The translations under genes and the position numbers were made by a program. Below, piece after piece: positions 17,965 to 26,399 of a stretch of DNA of 64,000 bases. Numbering within the stretch: position 1 is the first letter of the stretch; the number at the start of each line of letters is the position of its first letter. Source of the stretch: Trinickia sp. Y13 (lineage in GTDB: Bacteria > Pseudomonadota > Gammaproteobacteria > Burkholderiales > Burkholderiaceae); assembly GCF_029522115.1 (NCBI RefSeq), contig NZ_JAKWFK010000004.1:186001-250000 (forward strand), read 5' to 3'. The notes beneath the pieces were generated by a model that saw only the letters and a program-made list of their open reading frames with translations, had not been told where the DNA came from and did no database searches.

Positions 17965-19431
17965 TCAAACCGCAATCCCAAGGGCCGCAATCTTTTTATA
18001 AAGCGTGGCGCGTCCCATTCCGATCCGAGCGGCGGCTTCGGCCACCCGGCCGCCCGTTGCGCGCAACGCGTCGCTCAAGAAACGCCGTTCGAAATCGGCG
18101 ATCGCTTGGGCATAGGAATCGATGGCGCGGGGCGGTGCGCCTGTGGATTCCAGCCCGTCTGCGGCCGCGGAAAATCCCGCCGACGCCAACGACGCCGCGC
18201 CGATGAACGGCGCAAGCGTGCGCGCATCGATCCGCTCGGTGTCGCACAGCATGACCGCGCGCTCGAGCGTATTGCGCAACTCGCGCACATTGCCGGGCCA
18301 ATCGTGCGCCGCCAGCAGGCGCAATGCATCGTCTTGCAACTCGAAGTGCCGGCCATGCCCGCCTCGGCCCGGCGTGGAAAGATCCTCCAAGATCGCGTAG
18401 GCCAACGCCTCGATGTCCGAGCGGCGCGCCCGCAACGGCGGCGCATGAATCGTCAGGACGTTGAGCCGATAAAACAAATCGGCGCGAAAGCGGCCGGCGG
18501 CGACGAGCGCGGGCAAGTCGGCCGATGTGGCCGCCACGATGCGCACGTCGGTGCGTACGATACGGTTCGAGCCGAGCGGCTCGAACTCCTGGTCCTGCAG
18601 CACGCGCAGCAACTTGCCTTGCAACGGCAAGGGCATATCGCCGATCTCGTCGAGAAACAACGTGCCCCCGTTGGCCAGCTCGAACTTGCCCACTCGGCCT
18701 CGCCGTTCGACGCCGGTGTAGGCGCCGGGCGCCGCCCCGAAGAACTCGACTTCGAGCAGCGTATCGGGAATCGCGGCCACGTTGACCATGACGAGCGGGC
18801 CTTTCGCACGCACGGACGTGCCATGAATCGCATGGGCCAGCAACTCTTTGCCCGTGCCGGTTTCGCCTAGCAGCAGGACGGGCGAATCGACGTACGAAGC
18901 GCGGCGCGCCTGGCGCTTGACTTCGAGACTGGCCGCGCTCGTGCCGACGAAGCTCGCCAGCGTGTACTTCGCGCGCCGCGCCTGCGCGAGCGATTGGCGC
19001 GCCGCGATCAGCTCCTCCTGCACGCGCGAATAGTGCGAGAACAGCGGCGTCAGCGACTTCATTTCGTCGAACAACGCAAAGCCGACCGCCCCCACCGTCT
19101 TGCCGGCCTCGTCTTTGAGGGGCAAGCGCGTCACGACGAGCGGCTCGCGCCCGTTCTCAAGCACATCGAGCAGGATCGGCTTGCCCGTTTGCACGACTTC
19201 GCGCATCAGGCTGTTCGGGATGACCGTTTCGCAATCGAGGCCGATCGCCTGTTGGCTATCGGTGAAGCCGAACCGCGCGGCGTAGCGCTCGTTGATCCAA
19301 ACGATACGGGCATCGGCATCGACGATCAGCGTGCCTTCGCTGAAGTTTTCGAAGGTGCGAAACAGCGAATCCATGGCGCGGCGCAGGATCGCGTTGTAAT
19401 CGGCTGGTACGCCGATGAGGTCCGTCATCAT
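17965..19431 (-). CDS. Sigma-54-dependent transcriptional activator with N-terminal PAS sensor
   Basis: The product has 488 residues. Residues ~25-130 form a PAS domain (EGTLIVDADARIVWINERYAA). Residues ~170-400 form the AAA+ domain with Walker A GETGTGKE, Walker B GTLFLDEIGD and the R-finger region. A Fis-type helix-turn-helix ends the protein (GGRVAEAAARIGMGRATLYKK). The sigma-54 contact loop reads GAYTGV rather than GAFTGA; the Tyr is a known variant, but the final Val is unusual. It is divergent from the GntP permease, whose upstream region holds a -24/-12 promoter and paired inverted repeats. It most likely activates that gene in response to the transported acid. An ATG three bases later is equally possible. 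Confidence 0.93.
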   Translation of the reverse strand: MMTDLIGVPADYNAILRRAMDSLFRTFENFSEGTLIVDADARIVWINERYAARFGFTDSQQAIGLDCETVIPNSLMREVVQTGKPILLDVLENGREPLVVTRLPLKDEAGKTVGAVGFALFDEMKSLTPLFSHYSRVQEELIAARQSLAQARRAKYTLASFVGTSAASLEVKRQARRASYVDSPVLLLGETGTGKELLAHAIHGTSVRAKGPLVMVNVAAIPDTLLEVEFFGAAPGAYTGVERRGRVGKFELANGGTLFLDEIGDMPLPLQGKLLRVLQDQEFEPLGSNRIVRTDVRIVAATSADLPALVAAGRFRADLFYRLNVLTIHAPPLRARRSDIEALAYAILEDLSTPGRGGHGRHFELQDDALRLLAAHDWPGNVRELRNTLERAVMLCDTERIDARTLAPFIGAASLASAGFSAAADGLESTGAPPRAIDSYAQAIADFERRFLSDALRATGGRVAEAAARIGMGRATLYKKIAALGIAV

Positions 19432-19573
19432 CCCAAGTCCTGGTGGTCCTAATGCCCCTAGTCGCCCTAGTCGCCGTAGTGGCGCAGTGCGCGGCTCGCG
19501 CGTTCGTCGCGAGTACGCGGTATCGCCTTGGCGCAACATCCTGCGCACTGATTCTCGAATTGGAGACAGCATA

Positions 19574-19588
19574 TCTCAGAATAGAGAC
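19574..19588. promoter_or_regulatory. Distal upstream activator site candidate for the sigma-54 regulator
   Basis: TCTC-N6-GAGAC inverted repeat. Read on the minus strand it is GTCTCTATTCTGAGA, closely matching the second site 78 bp downstream (GTCTCTGTTTAGAGA). It lies about 155 bp upstream of the -24 element, a normal distance for an enhancer-type site. Confidence 0.6.
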
Positions 19589-19651
19589 AGCGCCAAATCG
19601 GCAATCTACAAGGTTTTTCCGGGATCTCTCAATCGCTCCCGTGCAAATGGC

Positions 19652-19666
19652 GTCTCTGTTTAGAGA
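19652..19666. promoter_or_regulatory. Proximal upstream activator site candidate for the sigma-54 regulator
   Basis: GTCTCTGTTTAGAGA contains 5-bp perfect arms (TCTCT / AGAGA) around four bases. It is the second member of the pair and lies about 76 bp upstream of the -24 element. Confidence 0.6.
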
Positions 19667-19741
19667 AATCAATGCGCATTTGAAACCGGATTCGCGCGCA
19701 AATGCGAGAACCTGCCACGCCGCGCGCACAGCGCGCGGCGA

Positions 19742-19757
19742 TGGCACGAAACCTGCA
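19742..19757 (+). promoter_or_regulatory. Sigma-54 (-24/-12) promoter of the GntP permease gene
   Basis: TGGCACGAAACCTGCA matches the consensus TGGCACG-N4-TTGCW except for one base (C for the first T of the -12 box). The GG and GC dinucleotides have the required 10-bp spacing. It lies 58 bp upstream of the gntP-family start codon and faces it. Confidence 0.85.
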
Positions 19758-19815
19758 CTGCGGGCTGCCCGCGCTTTTTCGGCGCTAGCACCCACAATCA
19801 CAACTTGGAGACTCG

Positions 19816-21219
19816 ATGTCGTTCGTCATCGTTCTTGCCGCATTGGCGTTCTTGATGTTCGCCGCCTACCGCGGCTACAGCGTCATTCTGTTCGCACCGA
19901 TCGCCGCCCTCGCGGCGGTGCTTCTGACCGACCCCGGCGCGGTCGCCCCCGTGTTCACCGGCATCTTCATGGAGAAGATGGTCGGCTTCGTCAAACTGTA
20001 TTTCCCCGTCTTCCTGCTCGGGGCCGTGTTCGGCAAGGTGATCGAGCTTGCCGGGTTCTCCGAAGCGATCGTGGCGGCGGCCATTCGCTACATCGGCCGA
20101 GGCCGTGCCAATGCGGTCATCGTGGCGGTCTGCGCGCTGCTGACCTATGGGGGCGTGTCGTTGTTCGTCGTCGTGTTCGCGGTCTATCCGTTCGCGGCCG
20201 AGTTGTACCGTCAAAGCGGCATTCCGAAGCGCCTCATGCCGGGGGCGATCGCATTGGGGGCGTTCTCGTTCACGATGGATTCGCTGCCTGGCACGCCGCA
20301 AATTCAAAACATCATTCCTAGCGCGTTCTTCAAAACGACGGGATGGGCGGCCCCCGCGCTCGGCACGATCGGCTCGCTCTTCATCCTCGTCGTGGGCCTC
20401 ACGTATTTGGAGTGGCGACGCCGTTCGGCCCTGGCCAAAGGCGAAGGGTATGGCACTTCTCTCGTGAACGAACCCGAGCATATCGGCACGGCAACGCTGC
20501 CTCATCCGCTGCTCGCCATCGCTCCGCTCGTGCTCGTGGGCGCCGCGAACTTCGCGTTGACCAAGCTGATTCCGCAGTGGCATGGCGCGGGCACCTATAC
20601 CGTGCCGCCCGACGTGTTGCCCGGCGTGCATACGCCGCTATCCGCAACGATCAAGACAGTCGTCGCCGTCTGGTCGGTCGAAGGCGCGCTGATCGCCGGT
20701 ATCGTCCTCGTCGTGCTCACCGCATTCAACCGGGTGCGCGAGCGCTTCGCCACCGGCACCAAGAGCGCCATCGCCGGCGCACTGCTCGCTTCGATGAACA
20801 CCGCTTCGGAATATGGCTTCGGCGGCGTGATTGCAGCACTGCCCGGTTTCGTCGTGGTAGGCGGCGCGTTGAAGTCGATTCCCAATCCGCTCGTGAATGC
20901 GGCCGTCTCGGTCAGCTCGCTCGCGGGTATCACGGGGTCGGCCTCGGGCGGCATGAGCATCGCGCTCGCTGCCATGTCCGACTGGTTCATCAAGAACGCC
21001 GAAGCGGCGCATATTCCGCTCGAAGTGCTGCATCGCGTCGTCGCGATGGCCAGCGGGGGCATGGATACGTTGCCGCACAACGGAGCGGTCATCACGTTGC
21101 TTGCCGTGACGGGGCTCACGCACAAGGAGTCCTATCGCGACATCTTCGCCGTGACGCTGATCAAGACGCTGGCCGTCTTTTTCGTGATCGCCGTGTATTA
21201 CGCAACGGGAATCGTTTGA
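19816..21219 (+). CDS. GntP-family organic-acid permease
   Basis: The product has 467 residues and is strongly hydrophobic, with about 12-14 segments. Family blocks are LYFPVFLLGAVFGKVIE, YGGVSLFVVVFAVYPFA, FTMDSLPGTPQIQN and ASGGMDTLPHNGAVITLL. GntP permeases take up gluconate, hydroxybutyrate or related carboxylates by proton symport. In related bacteria a sigma-54 activator beside a GntP permease often goes with 3-hydroxybutyrate use, and that is my weak guess here. Expression should need sigma-54 and the divergent activator. The SDR gene that follows by 139 bp might be a partner. Confidence 0.92.
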   Translation: MSFVIVLAALAFLMFAAYRGYSVILFAPIAALAAVLLTDPGAVAPVFTGIFMEKMVGFVKLYFPVFLLGAVFGKVIELAGFSEAIVAAAIRYIGRGRANAVIVAVCALLTYGGVSLFVVVFAVYPFAAELYRQSGIPKRLMPGAIALGAFSFTMDSLPGTPQIQNIIPSAFFKTTGWAAPALGTIGSLFILVVGLTYLEWRRRSALAKGEGYGTSLVNEPEHIGTATLPHPLLAIAPLVLVGAANFALTKLIPQWHGAGTYTVPPDVLPGVHTPLSATIKTVVAVWSVEGALIAGIVLVVLTAFNRVRERFATGTKSAIAGALLASMNTASEYGFGGVIAALPGFVVVGGALKSIPNPLVNAAVSVSSLAGITGSASGGMSIALAAMSDWFIKNAEAAHIPLEVLHRVVAMASGGMDTLPHNGAVITLLAVTGLTHKESYRDIFAVTLIKTLAVFFVIAVYYATGIV

Positions 21220-21358
21220 TCCACTGCGAATGACGCCGGGCCGCCACGGGTGAAGGGCGAGCGATGCGTCCGATCGCATCGCCTTACGATCCGCCAACAC
21301 ACGCCACTTGCCGTAGCATAGACAGCCGACTTCATTGCACTTCCGATGGGAGGAATCG

Positions 21359-22201
21359 ATGTCCACTACGCAGAGCAAGCTGTTTTTCATCACGGGCGTG
21401 AGCACGGGCTTCGGGCGCGCATTGGCGCAGACGGCGCTCGCCGACGGGCATCGCGTGGTCGGTACGCTGCGCGACCAGACGGCGCTCGGCGAGTTCGAAT
21501 TGCTCGGTCCCGGCCGAGCGATCGGTAAATTGCTCGACGTGACGCACACCGACGCCATTGCCGGTGTCGTCGCCGATATCGAGGGCAAGGTCGGTCCCAT
21601 CGACGTGCTCGTCAATAACGCCGGCTACGGATACGAGAGCCTGCTCGAAGAGTCGACGCTCGACGAATGGCGCAAGCAATTCGACGTCAACGTCTTCGGC
21701 GCCGTGGCCATGATGCAGGCCGTGCTGCCGTACATGCGCCGCCGCAAGCGCGGCCACATCATCAACATCACGTCGATGGGCGGTTATATCACCGGCCCCG
21801 GCATCGGCGCCTACAACGGCACGAAGTTTGCGCTCGAGGGCATTTCCGAAAGTCTATCGAAGGAGGTGAAGGATTTCGGCATCAAGGTCACGGCCGTCGC
21901 ACCCGGCGCGTTCCGCACGGATTGGGCCGGGCGTTCGATGGTGCGCGCTCAACGCTCGATTCCCGACTACGACGCCGTCTTCAATCACCTGCGCGAGCGG
22001 CGCCAAGCGATCAGCGGCAAGCAGCCCGGCGATCCGGCGAAAGCCGCGCGCGCCATCCTCGAGATCGTCGCCGCGAGCGAGCCGCCCGTGCATCTGTTGC
22101 TGGGTCCCGATGCGGTCAAGCTCGTCAACGAGAAACTCGACGCGCTGCGTGCGGAACTGAAGGCGTGGGAGCCATTATCGAAATCGACCGATTTCTCGTG
22201 A
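21359..22201 (+). CDS. Classical short-chain dehydrogenase/reductase
   Basis: The product has 280 residues. The cofactor motif reads FFITGVSTGFGRALA (a TGxxxGxG form), followed by VLVNNAGYGYES. The catalytic set is Ser in INITSMGG and Tyr-Lys in GAYNGTKFAL. The Ser/Arg content after the first strand (GTLRDQ) suggests NADP. The start at 21359 has a GGGAGGA ribosome site. Its 139-bp distance from the permease leaves a separate promoter possible. Its substrate cannot be assigned, and it is not obviously a 3-hydroxybutyrate dehydrogenase. Confidence 0.9.
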   Translation: MSTTQSKLFFITGVSTGFGRALAQTALADGHRVVGTLRDQTALGEFELLGPGRAIGKLLDVTHTDAIAGVVADIEGKVGPIDVLVNNAGYGYESLLEESTLDEWRKQFDVNVFGAVAMMQAVLPYMRRRKRGHIINITSMGGYITGPGIGAYNGTKFALEGISESLSKEVKDFGIKVTAVAPGAFRTDWAGRSMVRAQRSIPDYDAVFNHLRERRQAISGKQPGDPAKAARAILEIVAASEPPVHLLLGPDAVKLVNEKLDALRAELKAWEPLSKSTDFS

Positions 22202-22247
22202 CGAACACGAACGCTCGTTCGGCATTCGTCGCACATCGGCCGATGGG

Positions 22248-23084
22248 CTAGGGACGAATGCCGAACACGCCGTGCCACAGCGAGCTGAAGAACCCGGCAT
22301 GCGCGGCGCTTTCCGTTTTCTCGGCCGCGTCGGCACGCTCCTTTGGGGGCCTGGCCGGTTGACGCGGCCGGCTTGGCGCGGTGCGGCGAACCGCATCTGA
22401 TGCATCGGCGTTGGCCTGGTTCGCGTCTGCTTGGTTCGCGTCGGCCGGACCCGCTTCGAGCTTGCTAGCGTCGGGCCGACTCGCGTCGGGTCGAACGGCA
22501 TCGGCGTCCCTAGCGTCGGCCTCGCGGCCGATCGGCGCTGCTTTGCGCGAAGCGCACAACGCCGCGACGCCATCGGCGATGCGCGCCGCCAGCGCGTCCT
22601 CACAGCCGCTGCCGAGCAAGACGCCGAATACCACGTCGCGGTTATGTCCACGCTCGCCGTAGCGCATCGCCTGGGATACATACCGCTCGTAACGCTCCTG
22701 CTCCGCCTGCGCTTGGCGCTCGGCGTTCTTGTGCGCCTGCCGTTCTTGATCCGCCTGCCCTTCCTGCTTCGTCTGCGCTTCCTGCCGCGGTTGATGCGAC
22801 TCCTGCCGTTGCTTCCGGCGCGGCTCGCGCGCCTCACCCTGCGCGTCGCTGCGCCGCAGCTTGCTCATTTCCTCGGCGAACACGGCATCGTAGACACGCC
22901 GCTGCGCCGGGTCGGACAAAATGGCATACGCCTCTTTGATTTCCTGAAACGCATCATGCGCGGCGGCTTCCCGGCCTTTGTTGCGATCGGGATGCGCGCG
23001 CATGGCCGCCTTTCGATAGGCGCGCTTGATTTCATCGTCGGAGGCGTCCTCGTGCACGCCGAGCGTTTCGTACAACGTCGCCAT
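22248..23084 (-). CDS. DnaJ-domain protein with long low-complexity region
   Basis: The product has 278 residues. The J-domain occupies residues ~3-70 ([21 protein letters not shown]) with the HPD tripeptide that stimulates Hsp70 ATPase. A Gln/Glu/Arg-rich charged helix follows (about 75-135), then a small folded segment ([29 protein letters not shown]). Next come degenerate Asp-Ala-rich repeats of the type PDAS/ADAN (about 185-230), and a hydrophobic C-terminal end [15 protein letters not shown]. No zinc-finger or client-binding DnaJ domain is present, so it is a specialised co-chaperone. It is convergent with the SDR. Confidence 0.85.
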   Translation of the reverse strand: MATLYETLGVHEDASDDEIKRAYRKAAMRAHPDRNKGREAAAHDAFQEIKEAYAILSDPAQRRVYDAVFAEEMSKLRRSDAQGEAREPRRKQRQESHQPRQEAQTKQEGQADQERQAHKNAERQAQAEQERYERYVSQAMRYGERGHNRDVVFGVLLGSGCEDALAARIADGVAALCASRKAAPIGREADARDADAVRPDASRPDASKLEAGPADANQADANQANADASDAVRRTAPSRPRQPARPPKERADAAEKTESAAHAGFFSSLWHGVFGIRP

Positions 23085-23461
23085 AGCTCGTCGAAGGAAG
23101 GAGTTTCCAGGCTGTAGATCGTAACACCCCGCTCACGCGAAGCGTACCCGCTGGCATCGAGCGCAAGCGGCCGCGCCCGATTTAGCGCGCACCCGATAAG
23201 CCGACTGCGTTTTTTCGGCGATGAATAAAACGAGCGTCTTCCTGATTCTCATCCGCAGGGGGTTGATTTCAGCGACCGCTTCGATTTGAATGACGAGGCT
23301 TCGAGAACATTCCGCGCATTGAGAGCATGCGCGGTAGCCCGAACCCAGCCAGGCATAGCGAACCTTCGTTCTTCTCAAAGCCGTTTTTTGAGAAGAAAGC
23401 TTCGTCCCTTACTGGTTTCGCCGCGAAAACACAAACTTTCACTATAGAAGCGGGCCTCTAA
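23085..23461. other. 377-bp intergenic region between divergent dnaJ-like and tetR genes
   Basis: No gene is supported here. It holds the probable promoters of the two divergent genes and one perfect 11-bp inverted repeat near the TetR end (listed separately). The reading frames crossing it have no ribosome site and no recognisable product. Confidence 0.5.
23369..23397. promoter_or_regulatory. Perfect inverted repeat upstream of the TetR gene
   Basis: TTCTTCTCAAA and TTTGAGAAGAA are perfect 11-bp arms with a 7-nt loop. The repeat ends 64 bp before the TetR start. Its size and place fit an autoregulatory operator. As RNA it would be a weak hairpin without a T-run. Confidence 0.55.
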
Positions 23462-24031
23462 ATGAGCGAAAAAAAGAAAGCCTTGATTGAAACCGCGACT
23501 CGCCTATTCGCGCAGTTCGGTTTTCACGCCGTCGGCATCGATCGCATCATCGCCGAATCGCGCGTCGCCAAGATGACGATGTACAAGCATTTTCCGTCAA
23601 AGAGCCGCCTGGTCGTCGAGGTATTGAACGAGCAAGGGGCGACGCTCGCGGCCGGCATTGCCGCCGCCGTCGCCGCGCATACCGATCCATTGGATAAACT
23701 GCACGCCATCTTCCAATGGCACGATGCGTGGTTCCGCTCCGATACCTTTACGGGCAGCATGCTCATCCATGCGGCCGCGGAGTTTCATGCCGAAGAGAAC
23801 GAAATCCTCGCCGCATCGCAAGCCCAACGCGGGGCGTTCGTGCATTCGTTGCAACGCATCCTCGACGAGCGCTTCGACGGCGAAACGGCGGCGCGGCTCG
23901 CGCGGCGCTTCGCGCTCTTGATCGACGGCGCGACCCTCGCCCGCCAGTTGAGCGGCCGCGTCGATGCGGCGCGCGACGCATGGGAAATCGCCCAAGCCCT
24001 GCTCGAAAACGAGCGCATGCACGTCGCGTAA
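23462..24031 (+). CDS. TetR-family transcriptional regulator
   Basis: The product has 189 residues. The HTH region is typical: LIETATRLFAQFGFHAVGID, then RIIAESRVAKMTMYKHFPSKSRLV. The C-terminal ligand domain is helical, with no specific signature I recognise. No enzyme or pump gene lies divergently at close range; the nearest is the dnaJ-like gene 377 bp away, so its target is not evident. The start codon directly follows TCTAA and the ribosome site is weak. Confidence 0.88.
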   Translation: MSEKKKALIETATRLFAQFGFHAVGIDRIIAESRVAKMTMYKHFPSKSRLVVEVLNEQGATLAAGIAAAVAAHTDPLDKLHAIFQWHDAWFRSDTFTGSMLIHAAAEFHAEENEILAASQAQRGAFVHSLQRILDERFDGETAARLARRFALLIDGATLARQLSGRVDAARDAWEIAQALLENERMHVA

Positions 24032-24296
24032 CGACGAAATCCGCCGGCGGCCCCAGCGCCGGCGGCGCCAAAGTGAGGAAATCCGGGAGCGTCAACCCCC
24101 AAACGCCCCGGTGTGGCGCTTTGTGTTCGCGTACTTTTAAAAGCCGCTGAAGCAAGCGCACTTCGCGATACACTCATCGGCATGAAATGGGCAGGAGGCG
24201 CGCAACCCTGTCGCACCAGCGCTATGCGCGGCCGACGACAGACGTAAGCCTCTGTAAGCCCGTACAATCGCTTCACCACGACTCGAGGAACGTTCG

Positions 24297-24542
24297 ATGC
24301 GCACCACCGGCTCTTCCGGGGCAATGGCCCTGCTCACCGAGATCCACGACACGGGCGGACATGTCGTCCGCACTTTGCGGCTTGAAGCGACAAACGACGG
24401 AAAGAGTATTCATCTGATCGAAATCGACGAGCGCAAGCCCGGCATCCACCGCGAAGTCCGCTATGAGATCACGCCCGCCGAACTCATCGCGGCAATCCGC
24501 GCGCATGGGGCGGAATTACCGGGCGAGCAGCACGTCCGTTGA
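24297..24542 (+). CDS. Small conserved-looking hypothetical protein
   Basis: The product has 81 residues and is acidic. It begins MRTTGSSGAMALLTEIHDTG and contains VRTLRLEATNDGKSIHLIEID and VRYEITPAELIAAIRAHGAEL. It has no signal peptide or membrane helix. A GAGGA ribosome site lies 8 nt before the ATG. The balanced composition and alternating beta-strand pattern argue for a real cytoplasmic protein. I do not recognise the family. Confidence 0.65.
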   Translation: MRTTGSSGAMALLTEIHDTGGHVVRTLRLEATNDGKSIHLIEIDERKPGIHREVRYEITPAELIAAIRAHGAELPGEQHVR

Positions 24543-24685
24543 ATTTTCGGAAAAAGGCCTACCGAACTCGCTCATACGAACCCAGCGCTTCGGCTCCGAG
24601 CCTTCATCGTTTGCGACTCTGAACGCCTGCGGCGGCCTTAGCGGCTCGCCGCAGGTCGCTTGCCGGCCTACCGGGCAACTCTTCC

Positions 24686-26251
24686 TCAAAACACCCGCAT
24701 CGGCAGCGTCACCAAAAGCCGATATACCTGGTTCGTGCTATCCGAGTAATATGCCGAGCCGACATGCCATTGCGCAATGAGCGTGACTTTAGCGTTCTTG
24801 AGCGGGCCGCTTTGCACGACATACGTGGGAATGAAGCCAAATTCGTGGTGTCGGCCATGCACGGGTTGGCCGTGCTTGAAGTAAAGCGCCGTATAGGAGG
24901 GGCCATTCGCCCCAGCACGCCCCGCCATGGCCGATGCGTCGGCGCCCCACCCTTGCTGCGCCCAAATCATCGCCAAAAACCCAGGCAATCCCGCGTATTT
25001 ACCGTCGAACGTGTAGCGCAACTGCAGCGATTGCTCGTGCGGCGCGTTGTAATCGACGTCCATCGAGTTGACGAGATAAACACCGGCTGTCTCGTCGATG
25101 TAGTCGAAGAACTGATCGCCGAGGATCTTTTGATAACCGAGCAGCAATGCATGCGGCCCGTGTTGCGCGGACACCGACACACTGTAGGCCGTGTCGTTCA
25201 ACGGCCCTTGCAACGCGGCGCCGGTATCGCGCGTCGCATATAGATTCGCGAAGCCGGTCACTTTGAGCGTATCGGGCGTTCCGATGCCGTGTTGCAGCGA
25301 CGCATAATATTGCCGCCATACGTCGTCGGCCTGATCCGCATAGAACGATGCCGAACCGTTCGGAGCGTAGTCCCATGTCGTACCCGCATAAGTCACGCGC
25401 TTGACCGCCACCCCACCGTAAGTCGTGCGCAAGTCGGTCAAGTTCGATTGCCCGCGCGCAACGACCTTCGTGAAACTGCCGCCCTGCACTGCCAGCCCGT
25501 CTATTTCACGGCTGAGCAAGGACGCGCCCAAAAACGTGGGTGGCAAAGCGCGATTGTCGTGCGGATCCAAGAACGGATTCGAGACGTCCTGCAGCCCATA
25601 CTTCAATAAGGAGTCCGAAATACGAGCTTTCACCGCATACATGCCTGGATAAGCCCACGCGAGACGATTGGCGCCATCGCCGTGCCGTCCCAGATAGACC
25701 ATGTTGCTCGCGCCGCGCCCGCCGTCTAGCTTGAGCGCGCCGAAGAGCGCCCCATCGACACCGAAACCGATCGGTCCTTGGGTGAAACCCGATTCGAATT
25801 TCGCTTGCAAGCCCTCCACCCAGGCATGGCGACGGCCGGAGCCATCGGCATGAAAATAATCCGTGTAATTGCGCCATTCGAGATCGAGGTGGCTGTCGGC
25901 AACGAATCCCTTGCTGTTCGTTTGGCTCGAGCGCGGCGGCGACGGCTTTTGGGTCAACGCCGATTCCGTGCCGACCACAGCGTTCGGCGTGGTGGCTTCC
26001 TGCGCGAGTTGCGATGACGTCTTCGCGGACCGGTCGTGCGAACCGCCGCCGCGTTCGGGCGGTTGTGCCGAAGCAGGGGGCGGCTCTATCGCGGGCCGCT
26101 TGACGGAGGAAGGCGCGGCAAGCGGTGCGAGCATCGGCGCTTCGTCTGCGCGGGCATCTGCCATCCCGCTCATCAATTGCGCGCCGCACAGCAGCGCGAT
26201 CTCGATCGCGCATGATTTGACGGCGAATATGCTGTCTTGTCTCGGAGACAT
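24686..26251 (-). CDS. OprD-family outer-membrane porin
   Basis: The product has 521 residues. After an N-terminal export signal comes a Pro/Ser/Thr-rich linker (about residues 40-110), unusual for this family, and then the barrel. Typical OprD pieces are DLEWRNYTDYF, ESGFTQGPIGFGVDGALFGA, LKYGLQDVSNPFLDPHDNRA, LPPTFLGASL and SLQLRYTFDGKYAGLPGF, ending in the aromatic MRVF expected for barrel insertion. OprD porins take up basic amino acids, dipeptides or aromatic acids. It lies 148 bp beyond the opp operon on the same strand, so dipeptide or oligopeptide entry is the likely role. I took the start at 26251 rather than the earlier in-frame codon, which would precede the signal with polar residues. 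Confidence 0.9.
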   Translation of the reverse strand: MSPRQDSIFAVKSCAIEIALLCGAQLMSGMADARADEAPMLAPLAAPSSVKRPAIEPPPASAQPPERGGGSHDRSAKTSSQLAQEATTPNAVVGTESALTQKPSPPRSSQTNSKGFVADSHLDLEWRNYTDYFHADGSGRRHAWVEGLQAKFESGFTQGPIGFGVDGALFGALKLDGGRGASNMVYLGRHGDGANRLAWAYPGMYAVKARISDSLLKYGLQDVSNPFLDPHDNRALPPTFLGASLLSREIDGLAVQGGSFTKVVARGQSNLTDLRTTYGGVAVKRVTYAGTTWDYAPNGSASFYADQADDVWRQYYASLQHGIGTPDTLKVTGFANLYATRDTGAALQGPLNDTAYSVSVSAQHGPHALLLGYQKILGDQFFDYIDETAGVYLVNSMDVDYNAPHEQSLQLRYTFDGKYAGLPGFLAMIWAQQGWGADASAMAGRAGANGPSYTALYFKHGQPVHGRHHEFGFIPTYVVQSGPLKNAKVTLIAQWHVGSAYYSDSTNQVYRLLVTLPMRVF

Positions 26252-26399
26252 GGCTACCTCATGGATGGATCGACCCTGCCCGTCGATACGATGCCGACGA
26301 GCGTTCTCGTTCATCCGCCTTGGGGCGAGACGAACGCTTCCCTCGGCGTGGCGAAGGCCACACCGATAGAACTTGTTACTGCGTTGGAAAGTGGGCTAA

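Noticed and set aside
23133-23378. 81-codon minus-strand frame between dnaJ-like and tetR genes
   Set aside because: No ribosome site and a composition unlike a folded protein. Part of it overlaps the palindrome assigned as an operator.
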